A program made the translations under genes and the position numbers. Under the pieces are notes generated by a model that was not told where the DNA came from, did no database searches, and worked only from the letters and a program-made list of their open reading frames with translations. DNA of 9,135 bases from CAYPHA01 sp964410215 (GTDB lineage: Bacteria; Calditrichota; Calditrichia; Calditrichales; CAYPHA01). The stretch's first letter is position 1, and every line of letters starts with the position of its first letter. Location: NCBI GenBank assembly GCA_964410215.1, contig CAYPHA010000120.1, forward strand, positions 1 through 9,135, read 5' to 3'. Positions 1 to 8,010 of this stretch are shown piece by piece.

Positions 1-2
1 AG

Positions 3-1547
3 GTTTTTCCTATACTTGAAATTGACCTGGAAGGCGATCCGGATGCCATACAGACCCTTGAACATAAACAAAATCAACCCAGAAAAAAGATCTGCCCGGC
101 CGATCTTTCCCAGGCTCTGCAGAAGGAATTGTCGCGTTACAGCATCGAAGCTTTCAACGCCTTGCAATTGCGTGATTTTGCCCGTGTGGATTTCCGGATG
201 GACGATCAGGGCCGGATTTACATACTGGAGGTCAACTCAATGGCCAGCCTGGGACCAACCGGTTCGTATCCCAAAGCGGCCTCTGTGGCAGGATATGATT
301 ATAAAGCACTGGTTAATAAAATGCTGGACGTAGCCGCAACCCGCTATTTCATGTCAACAGAAGTCCCGGTAGATATAATTCCGGCGGACAGACGTACGCC
401 ATTGCATATTCGGATCAGGGGATTTCTGCGTGGACGGCAGTCGAACCTGGAAGGTTTCCTGAAACAGCTCGTAAATATTAATACCCACTTCCGGAATGTA
501 GAAGGGGTAAATACGGCAACAAACCTGATATTAAAACAGCTCAGCCATCTCGGTTTCTCATACAAGTCTTATCCCCAGGTGGAAATCGGAAACGTCTATT
601 TCTTTACAAATAGTGCTGACGAGCGGCTCGATACCCTTTTTCTGGCAAATATGGATAACGATACCAAACTGGCTAATCAGCAGACCTTCCACGAATCCGA
701 GTTGAAATTATTCGGAACCGGAATTTGGGAGAACAAAGGCGGTATCACTATTATGTTGGCCGCTTTTCAGGCATTACGTTTCAGCAAATTACTGAAAAGG
801 ATGAAGATCGGCGTTCTGCTTGTCACCGATGAAACGCTTTATGGACGATCCGCAAGGAGAATCATACAGGAAATATCCTATCGTTCAAAATATGTGATCG
901 GTCTGCACGGCGCTTTCCTTAATGGCGGACTCGTCACTTCGCGGTCAGGAGCTGCCGTTTATCAGTGCGAAATGAACCTGCAGAAAAGCGATGATGCCTC
1001 CCGTGTTGCCGAAGCCTGCCGGCAATTCAGCGGCATTGTCAAAAACTGGATTGAACTTTCTGACAAAGAAAATGGTATCGTTATCGCTCCGTACCAGATG
1101 CAACTGACCTCCAACATCACGGAGCCTTTTGCTCACGGTTCCATTACGCTCAGTGTAAGATTCAACGATACCAGCCAGATGAAAGCAATCGATACAAGAA
1201 TTCGACGCTTACTGCCCAGGCGCAGGAACTCAGATGTGATTTATCAGTTCGACGGCGGGGTCCGCCGCCCTTCCATGATTAAAACGGAAAAGGTGGAAAT
1301 GATCTGGCGCAAATTCAAACAGGTAGCCGACCGGCTGGATATTATCCTGCGGGAAGAACACCGCTGGAGCTCAGCAGATATCTGCCTGATCGAAAAAGAC
1401 CGTTATTTGATTGACGGTCTCGGACCGGTGGGTATGAAACCATCAAACGATACCGAGTTCATTCTGCGTCACAGCATTCTTGAGAGAGCCACCCTTTTGG
1501 CCGTCACATTGACCGAGCTGAACGGAAAAACCCCGAATGGCTTTTGA
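3..1547 (+). CDS. ATP-grasp (D-Ala-D-Ala ligase-like) / degenerate M20 peptidase-like fusion protein, 5' partial
   Basis: The frame is open from base 3 to the TGA at 1545-1547 (514 codons), so the true start lies upstream of the window. A TTG at 129 opens the same frame but sits inside the ATP-grasp domain and is not the start. The first ~110 codons read like the C-terminal domain of D-Ala-D-Ala ligases: CPADLSQAL, then ARVDFRMDDQGR, the Mg-binding EVN (228-236), and SYPKAA followed by AG-x-x-Y. The remainder (about 410-1535) has the layout of an M20 metallopeptidase: LANMDND, GTGIWENKGG, VTDET and a late GPVG. At the usual ligand positions the residues differ: HxD reads N-M-D (Asn codon 648), the bridging Asp is Glu (729), the second Glu of the EE pair is Thr (834), the next ligand position appears to be His (906), and the final His appears to be Ser (1443). 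The alignment is by eye. The ligase half may be active; the M20 half is probably not a normal zinc peptidase. Substrate unknown. Confidence 0.8.
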   Translation, partial: VFPILEIDLEGDPDAIQTLEHKQNQPRKKICPADLSQALQKELSRYSIEAFNALQLRDFARVDFRMDDQGRIYILEVNSMASLGPTGSYPKAASVAGYDYKALVNKMLDVAATRYFMSTEVPVDIIPADRRTPLHIRIRGFLRGRQSNLEGFLKQLVNINTHFRNVEGVNTATNLILKQLSHLGFSYKSYPQVEIGNVYFFTNSADERLDTLFLANMDNDTKLANQQTFHESELKLFGTGIWENKGGITIMLAAFQALRFSKLLKRMKIGVLLVTDETLYGRSARRIIQEISYRSKYVIGLHGAFLNGGLVTSRSGAAVYQCEMNLQKSDDASRVAEACRQFSGIVKNWIELSDKENGIVIAPYQMQLTSNITEPFAHGSITLSVRFNDTSQMKAIDTRIRRLLPRRRNSDVIYQFDGGVRRPSMIKTEKVEMIWRKFKQVADRLDIILREEHRWSSADICLIEKDRYLIDGLGPVGMKPSNDTEFILRHSILERATLLAVTLTELNGKTPNGF

Positions 1548-1559
1548 AGCCTTCTTCTT
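1539..1559 (+). terminator. weak terminator-like hairpin over the stop codon
   Basis: A short stem GGCTT / AAGCC with loop TTG overlaps the stop codon of the ATP-grasp/M20 gene. It is followed by a pyrimidine-rich tract, TTCTTCTTC. The stem is only 5 bp and there is no clean T-run, so this is a weak candidate. Confidence 0.2.
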
Positions 1560-1614
1560 CAACCCCTACCGGACGGAATAATCCACCCGCAGGCCGGCGT
1601 TCTTGAGCACATAT

Positions 1615-1633
1615 TATAACCCGTAAGGTTATA
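1615..1633. repeat. 7-bp inverted repeat upstream of the lipoprotein gene
   Basis: TATAACC pairs perfectly with GGTTATA around a 5-base loop. It ends about 30 bases before the GTG start at 1665 in a 117-base gap. There is no T-run after it, so an operator or mRNA leader hairpin is as likely as a terminator. Nothing else stands out in this gap. Confidence 0.3.
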
Positions 1634-1664
1634 TGAGTCATATCAAATAAAAAGGACGGAGAAG

Positions 1665-2432
1665 GTGCGAAAGTTTATAATTCCATTGTTGTTATTTTTT
1701 TCAATTATAGCTATTATGAGCTGTCAGGCCGGTAATGATCCGGAAATAGCAGCAATGAATGGTTCAGATAACAGGGACACAACCGATACAACCGGGATGC
1801 CGGACAGCAGCGATATCCGTGATACCACAGCGGTACGTTACCTGGCACTCGGTGATTCCTATACCATCGGCCAGAGTGTGGCGGTTGCGGATAGATGGCC
1901 TGTCCAGCTGGCCGATACATTGCGTGGTCTTGGATACTATACGGAAGAGCCGCAGATCATTGCCCGGACCGGCTGGACAACGGGTGAACTGGCGGCGGCA
2001 ATCAAGTCGGCTGCCCCGGACAGTACTTTCAGCTTAGTCTCGTTGCTTATCGGTGTTAATAACCAGTATCGCGGATTGTCATCAGAGGAATACCGGCTGG
2101 AATTAAGGGCTCTTTTAGAGCAATCGATATCCTTTGCAGGAAACGACACCGGTCGGGTATTCGTCCTGTCGATTCCGGATTGGGGTGTCACTCCTTTCGC
2201 AAAAGACCGTAACCGGCAACAGATCGCAAAAGAGATCAATGAATTTAATGCTATAAAACGAGAGGAATCTCTGCGGGCCGGGGTTACCTATATCGACATT
2301 ACGGATATATCACGCAGGGCGGCGGATGATGCCAGTCTGATCGCACCGGATGGTCTGCACCCATCCGGAAAAATGTACCGGGAATGGGTTATTCGTGCTT
2401 TGCCCTATATTGAACACATGTTAAACGAGTAG
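1665..2432 (+). CDS. SGNH/GDSL-family hydrolase, predicted lipoprotein
   Basis: 255 aa with a GTG start. AAGGA at 1652-1656 lies 8 bases before it and a second GGAG sits closer, supporting this start. Residues 1-19 are a basic, hydrophobic signal sequence ending in a lipobox, I-M-S-C, with lipidation expected at Cys20. Residues 21-57 form a polar linker rich in Asp, Thr and Ser. The catalytic domain follows: block I LGDSYTIG with nucleophile Ser65, a G-V-N-N block (oxyanion Asn132, where the family usually has GxND), and block V DGLHPSG with Asp229 and His232 completing the triad. This is the single-domain SGNH esterase/acyl-hydrolase layout (lysophospholipase L1 or arylesterase type). It probably removes acyl or acetyl groups from a lipid or glycan in the cell envelope; the substrate cannot be read from the sequence. 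It is the middle of three plus-strand genes; gaps of about 100 bases on each side leave co-transcription open. Confidence 0.85.
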   Translation: MRKFIIPLLLFFSIIAIMSCQAGNDPEIAAMNGSDNRDTTDTTGMPDSSDIRDTTAVRYLALGDSYTIGQSVAVADRWPVQLADTLRGLGYYTEEPQIIARTGWTTGELAAAIKSAAPDSTFSLVSLLIGVNNQYRGLSSEEYRLELRALLEQSISFAGNDTGRVFVLSIPDWGVTPFAKDRNRQQIAKEINEFNAIKREESLRAGVTYIDITDISRRAADDASLIAPDGLHPSGKMYREWVIRALPYIEHMLNE

Positions 2433-2531
2433 GATGATGGTACAGGAAGTGTAAACCGCTATCAGGATCGGAATAATTTTCCATAAAAAGTGATTAAACT
2501 TTTGGATATATCTTTAAAATAAAGGAAAGTT

Positions 2532-3305
2532 ATGGAATATCTGGTTATTGGACTGATCGCCCTTTTTGCATCGGGACTTACATTATTCTCCGGATTCGGA
2601 CTCGGAACCATCCTGTTGCCTGCATTCGCCCTTTTTTTTGACATTCAGACAGCCATTGCCATGACAGCCATTGTACACCTGATCAATAATCTTTTCAAAA
2701 TGGTTATGGTAGGTAAATATGCCGAATGGAAAATCGCTTTTCAATTCGGTGTGCCGGCGATGATCTTCGCCTATCTCGGCGCGCGGGTCCTGATGTGGTT
2801 TTCTGATCTTGAACCCATTTACAGCTACAGCCTGTTCGATGATATAAAAATAATTACACCGGTCAAACTGGCCATTGCCCTCCTGATGATTGTCTTCGCT
2901 TTTCTTGAAATCTCTCCACGCCTCAAGCATCTCTCATTCAGCCGGAAAATGCTACCGGTCGGCGGAGCGCTTAGCGGATTTTTCGGCGGGATATCCGGAC
3001 ATCAGGGTGCCCTGCGCAGTGCTTTTTTACTCAAATACGGCCTGAGTAAAGAAGCTTTTATCGGTACCGGTGTTATCATTGCCTCTGTTATCGATATCAG
3101 CCGTATATTTGTTTATTCTTCGCGGTTTGCCCTTGAACTTAACCAATATAACGGATTTTTATTATTGACGGCGATACTTGCGGCGAGTATCGGCGTGATC
3201 GTAGCGACGCGGCTTATGAAGAAGATCACCATGACCTTTGTTCAGTACACCGTTTCGGTTCTGCTCTTTCTCATTGCGATCGGCCTGGGCTCAGGAATAA
3301 TCTGA
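2532..3305 (+). CDS. TauE/SafE-family sulfite exporter-like membrane protein
   Basis: 257 aa, ATG start preceded by AAAGGAAAG (2521-2529), a good ribosome binding site. The protein is strongly hydrophobic, with roughly eight membrane segments (about residues 3-20, 22-37, 40-60, 68-90, 108-127, 140-160, 174-198 and 206-255 as two). The second half carries the family signature: GGALSGFFGGISGHQGALRS around 144-163, then L-L-K-Y-G-L and F-I-G-T-G-V. Its length is usual for the family. Members export sulfite, sulfoacetate or other small organosulfur anions across the inner membrane, but most are uncharacterised, and no sulfur-metabolism gene is nearby to point to a substrate. It ends convergently with the sucrose operon, separated by an inverted repeat. 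The family call is firm; the transported compound is unknown. Confidence 0.85.
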   Translation: MEYLVIGLIALFASGLTLFSGFGLGTILLPAFALFFDIQTAIAMTAIVHLINNLFKMVMVGKYAEWKIAFQFGVPAMIFAYLGARVLMWFSDLEPIYSYSLFDDIKIITPVKLAIALLMIVFAFLEISPRLKHLSFSRKMLPVGGALSGFFGGISGHQGALRSAFLLKYGLSKEAFIGTGVIIASVIDISRIFVYSSRFALELNQYNGFLLLTAILAASIGVIVATRLMKKITMTFVQYTVSVLLFLIAIGLGSGII

Positions 3306-3315
3306 GCAGGCAGTC

Positions 3316-3371
3316 TTCAACAGGAAATGATCAGTGCCCCATGCATTGCGGATTGATCATCTCCTGTTGAA
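3316..3371. terminator. long inverted repeat between convergent genes, possible bidirectional terminator
   Basis: A 10-bp arm (TTCAACAGGA, 3316-3325) pairs perfectly with TCCTGTTGAA (3362-3371). After a 2-base mismatch on each side, TGATCA (3328-3333) pairs with TGATCA (3354-3359), leaving a 20-base loop. It fills most of the 85-base gap between the converging exporter and sucrose synthase genes, so it could end transcription from both sides. There is no T-run on either side, so it is not a textbook intrinsic terminator. Confidence 0.45.
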
Positions 3372-3390
3372 TAACGTGTATAGTGCAGGC

Positions 3391-5775
3391 TCAATTTTCA
3401 ATATGTTCGACCATCCGTTTAAACATCAGGCTGTAAAACATCTCAAGGTAGCGGCGGGTTTCATCCCGTTCCAGATTACTCACAAATTTCCAGAACCCAT
3501 AGATCCTCGAAAGCGTCATCAGACGGGAGGCATACAATTTCCATGTGAAGCGTTCCTCCACCCTTTTAATGCCGTTTTCTGAAATCTGTTTCCAGTAGCC
3601 GGGGTCCTTCTCGCATTTCTTAAAAAAATCCAGTAGTGTAGCGGAAGCCAGTTCACCGTGGTCCGGATCGATATGGAACCCCGATTTTCCGTTTTTGATT
3701 ATCTCGAGAGGACCGCCGTTACATGTCGCAAAAGTGGGTAATCCTGAAGACATCGCTTCGATAACAGTCAATCCAAAAGCTTCGAAGAAAGCCGGTTGAA
3801 CAAAGATCCCTTTCCGGTCGGCAATATAACGGTATAGCTCGCCGTTGAAGTTCTTATAGGATTGCTTTTCCACCCAGCGGATTTTACCATCCAGTTTATA
3901 CGTTTCTATTAATTCATAGATCTTATTAATCTGGGTAATCTCTTCTTCATCCTTGGAAAGAGATACATCGACAAACCCGGCCACGATAAAGAGGTTCGCT
4001 TTCTCCTGTAGCTGTTTATTTCGCCCGAACCATTCCACCAGACCGCTGATATTTTTCACATGGTCCAGCCGGGCCATGGAAAAGATGATCGGTTTATCAC
4101 GGTCATTGAAATAGCCCGTGGCATAATCGAGATTCCTGTCATCGATGAGTGTCTCTATATCATCATGCAGACCTGTCAGCCGCCTTTCGCTCTCGGTATA
4201 GGGAAAATAGACATCAGCATCGGCTCCGGGCGATACAATGTTAAATTTCGGGTCAAATACGTTAACACCATTCACGACACGATACAGGTCCGGCATGGTG
4301 AACGCCGAGTAACTTTCATACTGGCCGATACTCTCACGGTTGCCGGCAATTTCCTGAAACGTACTGGTGATGATGAAATCAGCGGTATTCATGGCGATCA
4401 GATCCGCAGTGAACTGGGCCGGAAAATGGTATTGTTCTTCGTACTGCTTCCAGTTCAGGGCGGAAAAGAGATATTTTGTCTTTTCCAGGGCATGAGCGAT
4501 ATTGCACTGCGTAACCTGCATGCGCTGCGACAACAGGGATGCGACCAGGTTTCCGTCGGAATAATTTCCTATAACCAGATCCGGACGGGTTTGCAATTCC
4601 TTGACAATCTCCTTTTCGGCGTCAATGGCGAATTGTTCCAGATACGGCCAGATTTTAAATCGTGAAATCCAATGGGGAACAATGTTTCCTTCCTCATTCC
4701 GGAAGGGTATTCGGATTATTTTAGCATTCTTTGTTCCGCTGATCGCCTCTTCCGCCTGGTTACAGGTCGTATCTCCCGCCTCCGGAATGAGCCGTGTAAT
4801 GACAACTATTTCCGGTTCTATATCCAGACCAATATCCTTGTTTCGTTTTACCATCTCTTTTTCCAGGGCCCGCACCTGATCCAGTATATAGACGACCTGC
4901 CCGCCGGTATCGGGCAAACCGAGAACATTGGACTGACCGAAATAGCCATGCGGTGATAAAATCACGACATTAAAAATCATGGGTATAACGCTGAGAAATT
5001 TTTCCAGGTATTCCGGGGATGGTGCTTCCAGTATATCGGAAAGCAGGTAGAAATTATCCAGCATCCTGCCAACTGTACGTCCCCAACCCGGTTCAAAACC
5101 AAGTTCCAGAAGTTTATCCTTTACCTCTTCCCATTCGAGATCCGGATCCTTTTTTTCTAAATATTTTTCCATCTCTCGGAGATGGGTCTGCAATTGTTCC
5201 ACGTTCTTGATGCTTTTACTCAGCATCAGCTGCACACCTTTATAATTATGTATGCGCAGGAAATCCAGGAGACGCTGGTCCCCTTTTTCCAGGTCACCGA
5301 AAAGCCGGTTGGACAAATAACGGTTCAGGAATTCTACTCCCCGTCCTATCGACTTGGTCTCCTTCATTCTGGGAAAACCACGGTTAAACGGTTTAAGATC
5401 AATCTCCAGAGTCCAGGGATCTTCCAACTCCTTTCCATTTGAAATACGTTCCTCAAAAGCCAGATATTCAGAAACCGGGACCTCCGTAAGACAGACATCA
5501 TCGAGGTGGTATTTATAATAGTGAGAACGCGCGATACTGTTTCTCACAAACAAATAGACCCAGGGTGAGCCGAATGCCGCAACCTGTGTATTGTGTATCA
5601 GTTTTTCCAATGGTGAATCTTTCAGGACAGCGTTCTCCTCTTCACTGACAAACTGATTAAATTCATAAACAATCGACGAACGCAGCAGATATTTCTGATT
5701 CATTCGTACATAATGTCTGAACAATGAATAGACAATGTTTCGATGGGTCAGTAAGAAGGCATCAAGTTCAGGCAT
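3391..5775 (-). CDS. susA: sucrose synthase (GT4 family)
   Basis: 794 aa, the usual length of bacterial sucrose synthases. It catalyses the reversible cytoplasmic reaction sucrose + NDP <-> NDP-glucose + fructose. The N-terminal ~260 residues correspond to the sucrose-synthase-specific region. The catalytic part opens with SPHGYFGQ and GLPDTGGQVVY (about 286-296). Active-site residues include the His in AHALEKTKY (about 428), Arg569 and Lys574 in MARLDHVKN, and the retaining-GT E-x7-E pair (Glu665 and Glu673) in FFEAFGLTVIE. The nucleotide-binding stretch Q-S-Y-K-N-F-N-G (638-645) keeps the Gln and Asn of plant enzymes but differs between them, so ADP or UDP preference is open; characterised bacterial enzymes favour ADP. 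Its ATG overlaps the end of the sucrose-phosphate synthase gene by 8 bases, implying co-transcription and translational coupling. C-terminal helices end at the stop at 3391-3393. No truncation is seen. Confidence 0.95.
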   Translation of the reverse strand: MPELDAFLLTHRNIVYSLFRHYVRMNQKYLLRSSIVYEFNQFVSEEENAVLKDSPLEKLIHNTQVAAFGSPWVYLFVRNSIARSHYYKYHLDDVCLTEVPVSEYLAFEERISNGKELEDPWTLEIDLKPFNRGFPRMKETKSIGRGVEFLNRYLSNRLFGDLEKGDQRLLDFLRIHNYKGVQLMLSKSIKNVEQLQTHLREMEKYLEKKDPDLEWEEVKDKLLELGFEPGWGRTVGRMLDNFYLLSDILEAPSPEYLEKFLSVIPMIFNVVILSPHGYFGQSNVLGLPDTGGQVVYILDQVRALEKEMVKRNKDIGLDIEPEIVVITRLIPEAGDTTCNQAEEAISGTKNAKIIRIPFRNEEGNIVPHWISRFKIWPYLEQFAIDAEKEIVKELQTRPDLVIGNYSDGNLVASLLSQRMQVTQCNIAHALEKTKYLFSALNWKQYEEQYHFPAQFTADLIAMNTADFIITSTFQEIAGNRESIGQYESYSAFTMPDLYRVVNGVNVFDPKFNIVSPGADADVYFPYTESERRLTGLHDDIETLIDDRNLDYATGYFNDRDKPIIFSMARLDHVKNISGLVEWFGRNKQLQEKANLFIVAGFVDVSLSKDEEEITQINKIYELIETYKLDGKIRWVEKQSYKNFNGELYRYIADRKGIFVQPAFFEAFGLTVIEAMSSGLPTFATCNGGPLEIIKNGKSGFHIDPDHGELASATLLDFFKKCEKDPGYWKQISENGIKRVEERFTWKLYASRLMTLSRIYGFWKFVSNLERDETRRYLEMFYSLMFKRMVEHIEN

Positions 5776-7936
5776 CCATTTCCTCCTCCGGTATTCTTAT
5801 CTTATCAAAAAAGTTATAATGGTTTATTCCTTCGACAATTCCATTTGCGTATTCTTTTTCCGCAAAATATATTCTCGGCTTGCCATGCAGACGCTTTAAT
5901 TCAGAACTGTAGTTGCCGACCACAACACCCAGGACATCTCCCGTTAACATCTCTTCATCATTACCGGAGTCTCCGGCAACGAGAATGCGTTCCGGAGTCA
6001 GCCCCCATTTCATTCCGAGATACCTTACGGCCAGCCCTTTTGAAGCACGGATGGGAAGAATATCCAGATATTTTTTATGAGAGTGAATGACCTTCACTCG
6101 AAGCCTGTTTCTCCTTAATTCACGAATAATTTCCCTCTTTCGGGGAGCTTTTTTCCTTTCGAGGTCGTAGCTGATCTTGTAGCGGCGCTGCTCGGTTTCC
6201 TCCTGCAGAATCAATCCGGGCATGGCATCAAGAACTTTCCGGATACGTTCCGGCTCCCAGAAATAATTCAGGTGATTACGCCAGGTACGGTCTTCTATGA
6301 GAGACTTTCCGTAATGAATTTCACTGCCGACCGCCGTTATGAAGATATCAGGCATGGCTACTTTTGATTTTTTTAAAATAGCGACGGCACTTTCGATCCG
6401 CCGGCCGGTCGCAATGGCAAATCCGACATTCTTATGCGATGATTTCAGCATATCCATAAACCGGTTCAATCCAGCCGCATCACCGATCAGCGTGTTGTCG
6501 ATGTCACTGATAATCAGACGGTCTACGGTCGGTAAACGGCTCTTTTTAAGAAAAAGTAAATTCGGACCGTAAGCCTTCTTTTGGGTAAATCTCTTCTCAA
6601 GCTGCAGGTAGGACCGGACATGACTGCGCCAGGAATAATATTTTCGAACGCCGGAAATTCCGTTTTTGGACAGTTCATTCCAACGGTTTCTGTTCTCCAG
6701 AATCTGTTGAATTTTTCGTCCCATTTCTTCTGCATTCACAGGGTCAACCAGTTCACCATTATGGCAGTGACCTATAATATCACGCGGTCCCCCATCATTG
6801 GTCGAGACCAGCGGTAATCCGGAGGCAGCCGCTTCGATCAGCGTCAGGCCAAACGGCTCGGTCAATGCAGGATTCACAAACACACCCTTCGATTTAGCGG
6901 CAATACGGTACAATTCCGGTACATCCTCAGACTGATGTTGTTTAGGATAAGCCACCTTACCATAAAGATCATATTTGTCAATCAGATACAAAATATTGAA
7001 TAAAACCTTCCTGGTACCGGCATCCACCGATCGGATATCTTCCCGGGTTCCGGCTACGATAATCAGATTGGCATGCTCCCGCAGGTATTTGTTTCGGCCA
7101 AATGCGTGTATCAGGGTCTCAATATTTTTACGTTCATCAGCACGGGACATGGCAAAGACAGCCGGTTTGCCCGGATCCGCAAGAAAACGGTCAACCTCAT
7201 CATAAATAGGAGCCCGCGATGTCTTTCGTTTCGGCGGAAAAAAGTTATCCATATCCACGCCGGGAGGAATCACCACCATGCGTTTGGGATCATAATGTTC
7301 GTACCGGTTGTACTGCTGTTCTATTTCCTGCTTTGTGCTGGCGACAACCATGACAGCCGTATCCAGAGCAAATTCTTCCGCTTCAATACGCCTGGAAATA
7401 TTATAACGGGCTTCAATTTTGAATTTATCCAATCCTTTTTCCAGAAGCCGTTCTTTTTTGATACGACCCAGTGAATGGCCAGTAAAAACAAACGGAACCC
7501 CGAGTAAACGCGAAATCTGCCCACCAACATAACCGGCATCGGCATAATGCCCGTGAATCCAATCGGGAATACGACGGATACGGCGCACATGCTGAACGGC
7601 CTGGTCCGAGAAGCTATCCAGATATGGCCATAATACTTCTTTACGCAGATAGCGATTCGGACCGCAGGGCACACGAATGATAAAGACATTATCCGTGAGC
7701 TGCTCTTCCTGCCGGCTGTACATCTCGTCCACTTTCGAGTCGATAATCTGCCGCGTCATCAGATCGACACGGTCAACCCTTTTGTCCTGACCAAGTTTTT
7801 TGGCCAGTTCAACGACATACTTGATCTGCCCTCCGACATCAGCATCGCGTCCCAGTTCGAGATCATCACCGCGAACAAGGCCGTGTATGCTCAGCATCAG
7901 AATATACAAGCCCTTTTTATCTTTCTTTGATACCAT
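5768..7936 (-). CDS. spsA: sucrose-phosphate synthase with fused HAD sucrose-phosphatase domain
   Basis: 722 aa. The N-terminal GT4 part (about 10-450) transfers glucose from NDP-glucose to fructose-6-phosphate, giving sucrose-6-phosphate. Its markers are SIHGLVRG, ELGRDADVGGQIKYVVEL (27-44), TGHSLGR (His153), Arg265 and Lys270 in SRADERKN, and the E-x7-E pair Glu360/Glu368 in LTEPFGLTLIEA. The C-terminal part (about 470-710) is a HAD-IIB phosphatase of the sucrose-phosphatase type with all four motifs intact: DIDNT (Asp478, Asp480), ATGRR (Thr510), Lys633 in RASKG, and GDSGNDEEM (655-663). Some cyanobacterial synthases have a degraded HAD domain; here it looks catalytically complete, so one protein could make free sucrose. 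ATG at 7936 is the first start after an in-frame stop; the Shine-Dalgarno there is weak. It is first in the operon with sucrose synthase. Confidence 0.93.
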   Translation of the reverse strand: MVSKKDKKGLYILMLSIHGLVRGDDLELGRDADVGGQIKYVVELAKKLGQDKRVDRVDLMTRQIIDSKVDEMYSRQEEQLTDNVFIIRVPCGPNRYLRKEVLWPYLDSFSDQAVQHVRRIRRIPDWIHGHYADAGYVGGQISRLLGVPFVFTGHSLGRIKKERLLEKGLDKFKIEARYNISRRIEAEEFALDTAVMVVASTKQEIEQQYNRYEHYDPKRMVVIPPGVDMDNFFPPKRKTSRAPIYDEVDRFLADPGKPAVFAMSRADERKNIETLIHAFGRNKYLREHANLIIVAGTREDIRSVDAGTRKVLFNILYLIDKYDLYGKVAYPKQHQSEDVPELYRIAAKSKGVFVNPALTEPFGLTLIEAAASGLPLVSTNDGGPRDIIGHCHNGELVDPVNAEEMGRKIQQILENRNRWNELSKNGISGVRKYYSWRSHVRSYLQLEKRFTQKKAYGPNLLFLKKSRLPTVDRLIISDIDNTLIGDAAGLNRFMDMLKSSHKNVGFAIATGRRIESAVAILKKSKVAMPDIFITAVGSEIHYGKSLIEDRTWRNHLNYFWEPERIRKVLDAMPGLILQEETEQRRYKISYDLERKKAPRKREIIRELRRNRLRVKVIHSHKKYLDILPIRASKGLAVRYLGMKWGLTPERILVAGDSGNDEEMLTGDVLGVVVGNYSSELKRLHGKPRIYFAEKEYANGIVEGINHYNFFDKIRIPEEEMDA
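5776..5789 (-). promoter_or_regulatory. strong Shine-Dalgarno inside the upstream gene
   Basis: On the minus strand GGAGGAGG (5789-5782) lies 6 bases before the sucrose synthase ATG (5775). It also encodes part of the Glu run at the end of sucrose-phosphate synthase. With the 8-base ATGCCTGA overlap (5775-5768) this fixes the start and suggests translational coupling. Confidence 0.75.
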
Positions 7937-7968
7937 CTGATCAACTTTGTGTTAGTATGACATAATAA

Positions 7969-7997
7969 TTTATAGTGTATTAAAAATGACAATGCAA
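7969..7997 (-). promoter_or_regulatory. candidate promoter of the sucrose operon
   Basis: On the minus strand, TTGCAT (7997-7992) and TATAAA (7974-7969) are separated by 17 bases, a sigma-70-like arrangement. A T8 tract lies just upstream (8008-8001). Transcription would begin near 7962, giving a leader of about 26 bases to the ATG at 7936. If the host belongs to the Bacteroidota, whose promoters differ from this consensus, the call weakens. Confidence 0.4.
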
Positions 7998-8010
7998 TAC
8001 AAAAAAAACT

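Noticed and set aside
16..333. 105-codon plus-strand frame at the left edge
   Set aside because: It is a shifted frame of the ATP-grasp domain, whose real frame is open across the same bases and carries the family motifs.
2476..2515. AT-only hairpin (AAAAGT / ACTTTT) before the TauE/SafE gene as a terminator
   Set aside because: It lacks GC pairs and a proper T-run; too weak to call.
4060..4665. 201-codon open frame antisense to sucrose synthase
   Set aside because: It lies wholly inside a strongly supported gene, shows no recognisable domain, and reads as an opposite-strand shadow of conserved coding sequence.
7321..7689. 122-codon frame on the minus strand inside the sucrose-phosphate synthase gene
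   Set aside because: It is an out-of-frame shadow of the GT4 domain with no Shine-Dalgarno or family resemblance.
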